Assembly: GCA_964538065.1 (NCBI GenBank) | Contig: CAZIDG010000017.1 | Span: 1 to 63,092, forward strand | DNA length: 63,092 nucleotides | Origin: G963664225 sp964538065 | GTDB taxonomy: Bacteria > Verrucomicrobiota > Verrucomicrobiia > Limisphaerales > UBA1319 | Direction of reading: 5' to 3' | Shown here: piece after piece, positions 36,005 through 43,863 of the stretch | Position numbering within the stretch: the stretch's first letter is position 1 | Layout: every line of letters begins with the position of its first letter | Made by a program: the position numbers and the translations under genes | Notes under the pieces: generated by a model | Database searches by the model: none | The model's input: only the letters and a program-made list of their open reading frames with translations | Told to the model about the DNA's origin: nothing

Positions 36005-37306
36005 ATGAAACACTCTTTGTTAAAGCATTATGGCTGGTGCCTGACGCTGGTCCTGGCCAGCGCGGCCGTCCTGGCGGGTTCACCAGCATCCTTCGACTGG
36101 CCGCAGTGGCAGGGTCCCGACCGGAATGCCATTTCAAAGGAATCGGGCCTGCTCAAGGAATGGCCCAAGGAAGGCCCGCCGCTTGCCTGGAGGATCACGG
36201 GGCTGGGTGGAGGCGACAGCGCGCCCTCCATCGCCGCCGGGCAGGTTTACGGCATGAGCAACCGCGGTGACGAAGAGGTCGTTTGGGCCCTGTCCGAGAC
36301 CTATGGCAAGACGCTGTGGGTGACAAGGCTTGGGCCGGCCTTCAAACAGCGCATTCCTCAATCCAAGGAGGGGCCGGGGTGCACGCCAACCGTTGACGGG
36401 GAACGGCTCTATGTTCTGGGTCTCGCCGGGGATCTGGCCTGCCTGCAGATCGGCGACGGCAAGGTCCTGTGGCGCCTGAGCCTTAAGGACGATTTCGGCG
36501 GGATCATTCCCATCTGGAGCTATCGTGAATCGCCGCTGGTGGATGGCGACAGGGTCATCTGCACGCCTGGAGGCCCGGACGCCACGATGGTGGCCATCGA
36601 TAAATTGACCGGCAAGACGATCTGGAAGACCCAGGCGCCCGGCAGTCCCAATGCGGCCTACGCCTCGGCCATTGCCATCGATTTCGAGGGGCAGCGCCAG
36701 TATGTGCAGATCACCCAAAAGGCGCTCATCGGGGTTGCGGCCGATGGCAAGTTCCTCTGGCAATATAAGCGGGCCGCCAACAGCTACGGCATTAATTGCA
36801 CCACCCCGATTTACCGCGATGGCCGCGTGTTCGACGCCTCGGCCTATGGAGCGGGCGGTGGGGTGGTCAAGCTGAGCAAGGATGCGAACGGCGGCATCAA
36901 GGCCGAGGAGGTCTTTTTCTCCAGGAAGATGCAAAACCATCATGGTGGCGTGATCCTTTTGGACAACTGCCTGTATGGCGCCAACGGCGGCAATGAAGGC
37001 GGCGCCCTGGTCTGCCTCGACTTCCAGACCGGCAACGTGTTGTGGGACGAGCGTGACGACGCAGAGCACCGGGCGCCCAAAGGCTCGATCGCCCTGGCGG
37101 ATGGCAGGCTTTATTATCGCACCGAGAAGGGCACCGTGCTCCTGATTGAACCCAGCGCAAAGGAGTATCTCGAGCGCGGCCGGTTCGAGCAACCCGACCG
37201 CACCGAGCTGCCCGCCTGGGCGCACCCGGTCATTGCCAACGGCAGGCTTTACATACGCGATCAGGATGCGTTGTTCTGCTACGACGTGAAGGCGAAGGAC
37301 AAATAA
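36005..37306 (+). CDS. secreted PQQ-like beta-propeller protein
   Basis: A 433-residue exported protein (signal peptide about 1-25) that folds as a PQQ-like/pyrrolo-quinoline-quinone beta-propeller. The opening DWPQWQGPDRNAISKESGLL is the usual start of this family in Planctomycetota and Verrucomicrobiota, and repeated W-x-x-x-L and G-x-x-L-W motifs mark the blades (GKVLWRLSL, GKTIWKTQAP, GNVLWDERD). There is no sign of the metal and PQQ ligands of alcohol dehydrogenases, so it is more likely a structural or binding propeller. A strong AAGGAG precedes the start by 8 bp, suggesting high expression. Function unknown. Confidence 0.85.
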   Translation: MKHSLLKHYGWCLTLVLASAAVLAGSPASFDWPQWQGPDRNAISKESGLLKEWPKEGPPLAWRITGLGGGDSAPSIAAGQVYGMSNRGDEEVVWALSETYGKTLWVTRLGPAFKQRIPQSKEGPGCTPTVDGERLYVLGLAGDLACLQIGDGKVLWRLSLKDDFGGIIPIWSYRESPLVDGDRVICTPGGPDATMVAIDKLTGKTIWKTQAPGSPNAAYASAIAIDFEGQRQYVQITQKALIGVAADGKFLWQYKRAANSYGINCTTPIYRDGRVFDASAYGAGGGVVKLSKDANGGIKAEEVFFSRKMQNHHGGVILLDNCLYGANGGNEGGALVCLDFQTGNVLWDERDDAEHRAPKGSIALADGRLYYRTEKGTVLLIEPSAKEYLERGRFEQPDRTELPAWAHPVIANGRLYIRDQDALFCYDVKAKDK

Positions 37307-37348
37307 CCACGGCTCCCTATTGAGGCCATTGCCCAACACTCTCAAAAC

Positions 37349-38368
37349 ATGAACGATCGATTCAAGGTTTCCAATCTGCTGGCCCGGCGGCTGACCGATC
37401 GCAAGCTGGACTTGTCGGCGGTGCTGCAACGGGCGGGATTGCCGGCAGGCTTTTTCCAGCAGGAGAAGATCTGCGTCACGACCGCGGAGCTGTTCGCCCT
37501 GTGGCGGGCCATTGGGGAGACCAGCGGCGATCCGGCCATCGGCCTGAAACTCGGCGCCGAGCCGCGCCTGGAGCGCTATGACGCCACGGCCATTGCCGCC
37601 GTGTGCAGCCGGTCGTTCCGCGATGCCCTGCAGCGCCTGGCCCGCTACAAGCAGCTCACCTGCCCGGAGGAGATCCGTCTGCGCACCGAGCGGGAGGAGG
37701 CCTTCGTGGAGTTTGCCTTCCTCGAGGCCGAGGAGGTCCAGCCGGAGGTGCTGGTCGATCTGTGCCTGTCATGGATCCTGTCCGTCGGCCAGCGGGGCAC
37801 CGACGGCCAGATCAAGCCCTTGAGGCTTGAACTCTCGCGGCCAGCCCGGCATCGCGATCTGCTCGAGGCCCACTTTGGATGCCGCGTCCGGTTCAATGCC
37901 GGGCGCGATGCGCTGGTGTTTCGCAGCAGCGACCTGGACCGCCCCTTCACCACGTACAATGAGGAATTACTCAAGGTGCTGGGGGCCCAGCTTGAAAACG
38001 AGCTCCAGGCGCAGAAAGCCTGCTCGGATGTGGGGGAACTGGTGAAACACACCCTCAAGCGTTCCCTGGCCGGGAAACGCCCGACCCTTGAGACGGTCGC
38101 CCAACAGCTTCACTTGAGCGTGCGCACGCTCCAGCGCCGGCTCACCGATGCCGGCATCACGTTCCAGCAACTGGTGGAGGACACGCGCCGCGAGCTGGCC
38201 CGCCACTATCTCAGGCAGAGCGCCATGGAGCTCAACGAGGCCGCCTACCTGCTGGGCTACGAGGATGCCAACTCGTTCTTCCGCGCCTTCCACGGATGGG
38301 AAGGCACCTCGCCCGGCGAATGGCGCACGCGGCATCGCGCCACCGCTGTCGCGATGGCGAGGAACTGA
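37349..38368 (+). CDS. AraC-family transcriptional regulator
   Basis: A 339-residue regulator with the N-terminal arabinose-binding-like domain of the PF12625 type (about 20-200; RLERYDATAIAAVCSRSFRD, LQRLARYKQLTCPEEI) and two helix-turn-helix motifs at the C-terminus (about 245-335; LETVAQQLHLSVRTLQRRL and AAYLLGYEDANSFFRAF). This domain combination is common in regulators placed next to aldo/keto reductases and dehydrogenases. It lies 42 bp after the PQQ-like gene and about 190 bp before an aldo/keto reductase gene read in the same direction, which I infer to be its main target. Confidence 0.92.
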   Translation: MNDRFKVSNLLARRLTDRKLDLSAVLQRAGLPAGFFQQEKICVTTAELFALWRAIGETSGDPAIGLKLGAEPRLERYDATAIAAVCSRSFRDALQRLARYKQLTCPEEIRLRTEREEAFVEFAFLEAEEVQPEVLVDLCLSWILSVGQRGTDGQIKPLRLELSRPARHRDLLEAHFGCRVRFNAGRDALVFRSSDLDRPFTTYNEELLKVLGAQLENELQAQKACSDVGELVKHTLKRSLAGKRPTLETVAQQLHLSVRTLQRRLTDAGITFQQLVEDTRRELARHYLRQSAMELNEAAYLLGYEDANSFFRAFHGWEGTSPGEWRTRHRATAVAMARN

Positions 38369-38555
38369 TCACAGCGCCCGCCCGTGTCTCATCGTTGAAT
38401 CAAAAGGTTCAGATCATGGAGATTGCAGGAAATGACATGCATCGCTTTGCAGAAAGCGATGCGATGGCAAGATTGTGAAGTGGATGGAAAAGGTCAGCGT
38501 TGAGCAATATCAGGCCTGATCGCACACAAGGTTTATTGGAAACAAGGATTTTAAC

Positions 38556-39554
38556 ATGCAAAAGCGCAAATTAGGAACAAGTAATCTCGAAGTCTCAGCC
38601 CTTGGCCTCGGCTGCATGGGCATGAGCTTCTCGTACGGCCCGCCCAAGGACAAGCAGGAGATGACCACTCTTCTCCATGCCGCCGTGGAACGAGGGGTCA
38701 CCTTTTTCGACACCGCCGAGGTTTACGGACCGTATATCAATGAGGAGCTTGTGGGGGAAGCCCTGGCCCCCTTCCGTGGACAGGTGGTGATCGCCACCAA
38801 GTTCGGCTTCGACTTGCGCGGGGCCGACAATCGCCCGGGCAAAATGGGGCTCAACAGCCGGCCAAACCACATCAAGGAGGTCGCCGAGGCCTCGCTCAAG
38901 CGGCTCAAGCTCGAGGTGATCGATCTGTTCTATCAACACCGCGTGGATCCGGAGGTGCCCATCGAGGACGTCGCGGGGGCCGTCAAGAACTTGATTCAGG
39001 AAGGCAAGGTCCGGCACTTCGGCCTGTCCGAGGCGGGCGCTCAGACAATTCGCCGCGCCCATGCCGTGCAGCCGGTCACCGCGCTCCAGAGCGAGTATTC
39101 ACTGTGGTGGCGGCGTCCCGAGGCAGAGGTGATGCCGACCCTTGAGGAACTGGGCATCGGCCTGGTTCCCTACAGCCCGCTGGGCAAGGGATTTCTCACC
39201 GGGAAAATCGGCGAGAACGCGAAGTTCGACAACACCGACTTCCGCAGCACCCTGCCGCGTTTCACGCCCGAGGCGCTCAAGGCGAACCAGGCCTTGATTG
39301 ACCTGCTGGGCGCCATCGCGATACGGAAAGAGGCAACGCCCGCCCAGATCGCGCTTGCCTGGCTGCTGGCTCAAAAGCCGTGGATCGTGCCCATCCCAGG
39401 GACCACGAAGCTGCACCGCCTCGAGGAGAACATCGGGTCCGTGGCCATCCAACTCACGCCGGCTGACCTTCAGGAGATCAACAGCGCGGCCTCGAGGATC
39501 ACCATCCAGGGAAACCGCTATCCTGAGAACCTTGAACGTTTGACCGGCCGCTGA
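38556..39554 (+). CDS. aldo/keto reductase
   Basis: A 332-residue cytoplasmic NADPH-dependent reductase of the AKR superfamily, close to the YajO/AKR13 type. The catalytic tetrad is complete: Asp52 and Tyr57 in FFDTAEVYGPY, Lys82 in VIATKFGFD and His128 in LFYQHRVDP. The C-terminal WIVPIPGTTKLHRLEENIG binds NADPH. The start has AAGGA 8 bp upstream. It follows the AraC gene and precedes a flavodoxin-like gene, so the trio looks like an inducible carbonyl-reduction unit. Substrate unknown. It makes a useful contrast with the exported AKR-fold protein at 59348, which has lost most of this tetrad. Confidence 0.95.
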   Translation: MQKRKLGTSNLEVSALGLGCMGMSFSYGPPKDKQEMTTLLHAAVERGVTFFDTAEVYGPYINEELVGEALAPFRGQVVIATKFGFDLRGADNRPGKMGLNSRPNHIKEVAEASLKRLKLEVIDLFYQHRVDPEVPIEDVAGAVKNLIQEGKVRHFGLSEAGAQTIRRAHAVQPVTALQSEYSLWWRRPEAEVMPTLEELGIGLVPYSPLGKGFLTGKIGENAKFDNTDFRSTLPRFTPEALKANQALIDLLGAIAIRKEATPAQIALAWLLAQKPWIVPIPGTTKLHRLEENIGSVAIQLTPADLQEINSAASRITIQGNRYPENLERLTGR

Positions 39555-39647
39555 TCGTGCGCAAAAGCAGCCTCGCCGGCATGCCGATTTGACCGCTCCC
39601 ATTGGGGGGTGGGCTTGAATATATATCATCATTAAACAGGATCCAAA

Positions 39648-40187
39648 GTGAACAAGAACGTATTAGTGATAGGCTCCAGCCCGCGCAGGGGCGGTAATTC
39701 CGATCTGCTGTGCGAGCAATTTGTGATGGGTGCGCGCGAGGGTGGAAACCACGCGGAAAAAATATTTCTGAAGGATAAAAAAATCAACTACTGCACGGGA
39801 TGCGGCGCCTGCGTGAAGACCAGCAAGGGCTGCACCCAAAAGGACGACATGGTCGGCATCCTGGAGAAGATGATCGCCGCCGATGTCATTGTGATGGCCA
39901 CGCCGGTGTACTTCTACACCATGAACGCCCAGATGAAGACCCTCATCGACCGGACCTGTGCCCGCTACACTGAGATCAGCAACAAGGAGTTCTATTTCAT
40001 CGTGGCGGCTGCCGATGACAACAAGCAGGCCATGGAACGAACCCTGGAGAGTTTCAGGGGATTCACCTCCTGCCTCAACGGCGCCCGGGAGAAGGGCATC
40101 CTGTATGGCACCGGCGCCTATAATATCGGAGACATCAGGAAAACCGGCGCCATGCAAGAGGCGTTTGACATGGGCAAGGCCGTGTAA
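39648..40187 (+). CDS. flavodoxin-like NAD(P)H/FMN reductase with Cys motif
   Basis: A 179-residue flavoprotein of the NADPH-dependent FMN reductase (iron-sulfur flavoprotein-like) group. The FMN phosphate loop is GSSPRRGGNS, and ATPVYFYTMNAQMKTLIDR contacts the flavin. A cluster of cysteines, YCTGCGACVKTSKGC, resembles the pattern of iron-sulfur flavoproteins and related reductases. The start is GTG with AGGA 7 bp upstream. It is 93 bp downstream of the aldo/keto reductase in the same direction. Likely role: electron transfer or quinone/nitro reduction; the partner is unknown. Confidence 0.9.
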   Translation: MNKNVLVIGSSPRRGGNSDLLCEQFVMGAREGGNHAEKIFLKDKKINYCTGCGACVKTSKGCTQKDDMVGILEKMIAADVIVMATPVYFYTMNAQMKTLIDRTCARYTEISNKEFYFIVAAADDNKQAMERTLESFRGFTSCLNGAREKGILYGTGAYNIGDIRKTGAMQEAFDMGKAV

Positions 40188-40331
40188 CCGCGAGCCGGGG
40201 CGCTCCTGGACCAGTCCCGCGGCCGATGGGCAGGGAAAGGAGCCGCGCCTGTGCGCCGGTATGGAATGCCGTGCGGGGGATGACTCCATTTTGTACTCGA
40301 TTGAACCACGCGGCGGGTATATGCCACAGCC

Positions 40332-43043
40332 ATGCCCAATCATCGATTTATAGCATGGCTCAAAGCCTTGTTTCCCTTGCTCGGCCTCGCCTTGTTCCTG
40401 CCTGCAACGGTCTGGGGCGAGGCCACCAACCTGGTGGCCAACGGCCGGTTTGATCCCGATGCGAATGGCGTCCCCCGCTTCTGGCAATCCGCTGGAGACA
40501 GCACCACCGTGCAGCAGTTGACCTCCGATGCCGGGCGCGCCGGGGGGCACAGCGCCAGGCTCGAATGCACCCGGATGGGCCGGGACACGCCCAGTTCGCA
40601 TGCCATGGTCTGCCAGGTGGGCCGTGTGTCCGTCCAGCGCGGCCAGTGGTACCGGCTCACGTTCTGGAGCAAGGCCGGTGCGATCCGCAACGGCGCGGCC
40701 TATGTGGGCTTGAGCAACACCAGGCTGTGGAACAACGTTGGTCTGGACGAGGGTTTCTACCCGACGCCGGAATGGCAGCGATTCGAATACGTGTTCGAGG
40801 CCCGGGAGTCCCTTCCTGCGGAGGCGAGCCGCCTGCAGTTCTGGTTCAAGTCCACGGGCACGCTCTGGCTCGCGGATGTGGAATTGGCGGAGACGGCGGC
40901 CGGACGCCAGTGGCTTCCCCAGTGGAGCAGCAGTGGCGTTCCAAACCTCATCCCCAACAGCGGCTTTGAATGCGGCGGCGCGAACTGGGGCAGTTACAAC
41001 AACGAACGCGGCGGCTGGGGCAACCAATTGTTCCAGCTCGTGGGCGCCATCGTTCCCGCCCCCGATTCCCTGGGCGGACGATGCCTGAAGATCTCGCTCG
41101 ATCCCACAAACGCCCCCGTCTTTTCGTTTGATTATTTCGACGCCGTGCGGCGTCCCGTGCGGCGCGCGCTGGCCGCCAACCTCGGCTGGTTCAGGATCGA
41201 GCCCGGCCAGCCGATGGTGCTTTCGGCCGATCTCCGGGCCGCGCAGCCGGGCACGGCCGCCCAACTGGCGATCATCCAGGCCGGGGGGCGGACGATGAGC
41301 CGGACGGTGCAGGCTGGCGCTCAATGGCAGCGATTCGAGTTCAGCTTCAAGCCGGATCAACCCTTCCTGTTTGCCGCCGTGGGCCTCGATCTGGAGTCCT
41401 CGCACAAGGAAACCGGCACGCTCTGGGTGGATAATGTCCAGCTCGAGCCCGGTTCACACGCCACAGCCTGGCAGCCGCGCCAGCCGGTGGAGGGCTTTCT
41501 CGAGGCGGGTGGCGGCAGCGGCATCTTCAGCCGGGTCGACGAGGGGCTCACGCTCACCCTGCATGCCTTCGACTATTCGGGAAACCACTCTCCCGTCGAA
41601 GGCCAACTGGTCATCACCGATTTTGCGGACCGGGTGGTGTACCGCGCCGCGCAGACCCTCGATGCGCCCTGGGATGCCCAGCATCATCTCCAAAAGACCT
41701 GGCGCGGGCTGTGTGCCGGGAAGGCGGGTTTTTACCGCGCCACCTGGAGCTCCCCATGTGGCACCAACACGGTCCGTTGCGCGCTCATCAGGCCCCATGA
41801 CGGCAGCGACTCGCCCATCGGCATGAACCATGCCTATCCGTGGGATTTCCTGGTCCGCTCAGCGAACCTGGCGGGCATCTCCTGGTGGCGGGATTGGTCG
41901 GCCAAGTGGCATGTGGTCGAGCCCGAACAGGGCCGGTTCGATTTCCGGGACCCCGATGCCCAGATTCAGCGCGTCCTTAACCTGGGGGGGCGCGCCATCG
42001 TGCTCCTGCCCTTTCCATCGGCACTGTGGTCGGCCTCGCATGCCACCAACGCCACCTCCGGCCGCGGAGGCGGGGAGGACATTCTTAAAACCGTTGCCCA
42101 GGCTCCGAAAAATACGGAGGATTTTGGCCGTTACGCCGCCGCCGTGGCGCAGCGTTATCGCGGCCGGTCCGGTGTGTTCGAGATATTGAATGAGCCGCTC
42201 TACACGAGCTACGCCCTCCCTCGCGGCTCGGGGTACAAAATGGAGGATTACCTTTCGCTCGTTCAGGCCGCGTATCGCGCCATCAAGGGCGTGGATCCAA
42301 AGCACCTCGTGGTGGGCGGCATCGGGACCGGCCCCAACGCCGGCCTCTCGCTCGAATTCATCGAGAAAGGCGGTCTTGATGCGGTGGATGTCTTCAACCT
42401 CCACATGTACGAGCCGCCGATCCCTGCGGTTGCCGCCGAGGAGGCGTTTGGCGAACTGGAGCGGTGCATGCAACAGCATGGCGGGTCCAAACCGGTGTGG
42501 ATCACCGAATACGGCTGCTATGCCGATGACGATCCGGCCTGCGTCCCGGTGAGTGTGGGCGATGCCTCGATGAACCGTTCCAAGTGGCCTTCGGAGCAGG
42601 CCGCCGCCGAGCACATGGTCCAATATGCCGCCGTCACCTTTGCCCATGGCGTGCGCAAGATCCTGTTCCACGCTGGCGAGGGCGGCCAGGTCAACAGCGT
42701 GGATGCCAGTGGCGTCTTCTTCGAGTACGGCGGCGAGCCCCGAAAGATGTACCCGGCTGTGGCCGCGCTCACACGCTTGCTCGGCACGCCCGACGAGTGC
42801 CTGGGAACGATCTCCCAGGGCGAGGCCCGCGCCTATCTCTTCCGGCGGGGCGAACGCAGTGTCGCCGTGGCCTGGACCGTTTCCCCCAGGGGATTTGCCT
42901 TGAAGGATGCGCCCCGCGTGAACGTGTTCGACATCATGGGAAACCGCATCAAGGGACGCGCCCATGTCCTGGGCGCAACACCGGTGTACCTGCTGGATCG
43001 CTCCCGCGATGCCAGGAACATTCGTGCCGCCCTGGGCCGGTGA
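40332..43043 (+). CDS. secreted clan GH-A glycoside hydrolase with CBM-like modules
   Basis: A 903-residue exported enzyme (signal peptide about 1-29). Two N-terminal carbohydrate-binding-like beta domains (about 33-190 and 205-380, each starting N-L-x-x-N-G/S) are followed by a linker and a TIM-barrel catalytic domain (about 490-820). The probable acid/base is Glu621 in VFEILNEPLYTS and the nucleophile Glu726 in VWITEYGCYADDD, spacing and context typical of clan GH-A (GH5/GH39-like). HMYEPP near 691-696 is also characteristic. Substrate is not determined; a mixed plant glycan is plausible given neighbouring alpha-galactosidase and rhamnosidase. The family assignment within clan A is uncertain. 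Confidence 0.8.
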   Translation: MPNHRFIAWLKALFPLLGLALFLPATVWGEATNLVANGRFDPDANGVPRFWQSAGDSTTVQQLTSDAGRAGGHSARLECTRMGRDTPSSHAMVCQVGRVSVQRGQWYRLTFWSKAGAIRNGAAYVGLSNTRLWNNVGLDEGFYPTPEWQRFEYVFEARESLPAEASRLQFWFKSTGTLWLADVELAETAAGRQWLPQWSSSGVPNLIPNSGFECGGANWGSYNNERGGWGNQLFQLVGAIVPAPDSLGGRCLKISLDPTNAPVFSFDYFDAVRRPVRRALAANLGWFRIEPGQPMVLSADLRAAQPGTAAQLAIIQAGGRTMSRTVQAGAQWQRFEFSFKPDQPFLFAAVGLDLESSHKETGTLWVDNVQLEPGSHATAWQPRQPVEGFLEAGGGSGIFSRVDEGLTLTLHAFDYSGNHSPVEGQLVITDFADRVVYRAAQTLDAPWDAQHHLQKTWRGLCAGKAGFYRATWSSPCGTNTVRCALIRPHDGSDSPIGMNHAYPWDFLVRSANLAGISWWRDWSAKWHVVEPEQGRFDFRDPDAQIQRVLNLGGRAIVLLPFPSALWSASHATNATSGRGGGEDILKTVAQAPKNTEDFGRYAAAVAQRYRGRSGVFEILNEPLYTSYALPRGSGYKMEDYLSLVQAAYRAIKGVDPKHLVVGGIGTGPNAGLSLEFIEKGGLDAVDVFNLHMYEPPIPAVAAEEAFGELERCMQQHGGSKPVWITEYGCYADDDPACVPVSVGDASMNRSKWPSEQAAAEHMVQYAAVTFAHGVRKILFHAGEGGQVNSVDASGVFFEYGGEPRKMYPAVAALTRLLGTPDECLGTISQGEARAYLFRRGERSVAVAWTVSPRGFALKDAPRVNVFDIMGNRIKGRAHVLGATPVYLLDRSRDARNIRAALGR

Positions 43044-43060
43044 TGGGGAGATCCCCTGTC

Positions 43061-43453
43061 TTAACCGCCTGCAAACACCGGGTCGAAACCGGCCTCCTTG
43101 AGGATCCGGGCGACTTCGTTGCGTTTGTCGCCCTGGATCTCGATCCGGCCCTCCTTGACCGTGCCGCCGCACCCGCAGGCCTTCTGCATCTTTTTGGCCA
43201 GCGCCTCCTTTTCCGGCAGACCAATGCCCACAAAGTGCGTGACGACCGTCACCGTCTTGCCGCCGCGATGTGCCGTCTGGCGCAGGACATCCACCCGCCC
43301 CCGGCTTTTGCGGGCGGGCGTCGTGGGCGCGGTCGAGCCACCCTGGGATGGCGTCGTGGCGGTCTGTGACAGGCCCTTTCCATCCAGGTTTTCAAAGGGG
43401 CGATGCCCGAATCCAGCCCCGCCGGGCGCGCCCTGTTGTTGTTCACGGTTCAC
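43061..43453 (-). CDS. SUI1/eIF1-like translation factor (YciH type)
   Basis: A 130-residue protein with a C-terminal SUI1 domain (about 50-125): GKTVTVVTHFVGIGLPEKEA and KKMQKACGCGGTVKEGRIEIQGDKR-like segments, with the C-G-C-G-G-T turn typical of the family. YciH homologues bind the small ribosomal subunit and check initiation. A GTG start at 43453 with AAAGG upstream gives the usual size; a longer ATG start at 43594 would add 47 residues of low-complexity basic sequence. A Gly/Pro-rich N-terminal linker precedes the domain. It is convergent with the hydrolase gene, with a 17-bp gap that holds a short GGGGA-GAT-CCCC hairpin. Confidence 0.85.
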   Translation of the reverse strand: MNREQQQGAPGGAGFGHRPFENLDGKGLSQTATTPSQGGSTAPTTPARKSRGRVDVLRQTAHRGGKTVTVVTHFVGIGLPEKEALAKKMQKACGCGGTVKEGRIEIQGDKRNEVARILKEAGFDPVFAGG

Positions 43454-43863
43454 GCCTGATACCTTTACACCTTTTGACCTTCGGAGGCGAGTGGCAACAC
43501 CGTTGAAGCCTGCCTGGCCAAAGCCCTTCAGGTCCTCTAATGCTTTCGATTCAAGGAATTTACGGGATGGCCATTCGGCAAATCCCGGTGGCAATGTCGA
43601 TTACTGTGTGGTAAATTAAATAAAATAATCCGATGGCTTGAGCGACAGGAGTCAACTCCTGAGCGATAAGTTATGTGTCGCCACACACGATCCATGTATC
43701 ACGTTGCGGAAAGGATGAGGAGTGCTCATGCCTCGACGCAGTCCCCCGCTGTACAACCGCGGGATTGCTGGAATCGCGAATCATGATCTGGAATCATTGG
43801 ATCAACAACTTTCTGCAACCTTTTCGAATCATGGTGAGGTTTCATCCTGAATCCAAAGGACTT
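43454..43863. other. long leader region of the three-SBP kinase gene, with hairpins
   Basis: About 410 bp without a supported gene. CAGGAGT (43646-43652) and ACTCCTG (43655-43661) form a 7-bp stem with a 2-nt centre; CCCGC/GCGGG pair around 43745-43765, and GAATCGCGAATCATGATCTG-type repeats follow. The kinase start codon at 43864 lies downstream of AAAGGA. This looks like a structured 5' leader, but I cannot match it to a known riboswitch. Confidence 0.4.

Noticed and set aside
43625..43863. A cobalamin or c-di-GMP riboswitch in the leader of the three-SBP kinase gene
   Set aside because: Some bases (CAGTCCCCCGCTGT) recall cobalamin riboswitch segments, but none of the characteristic consensus blocks could be matched in order.
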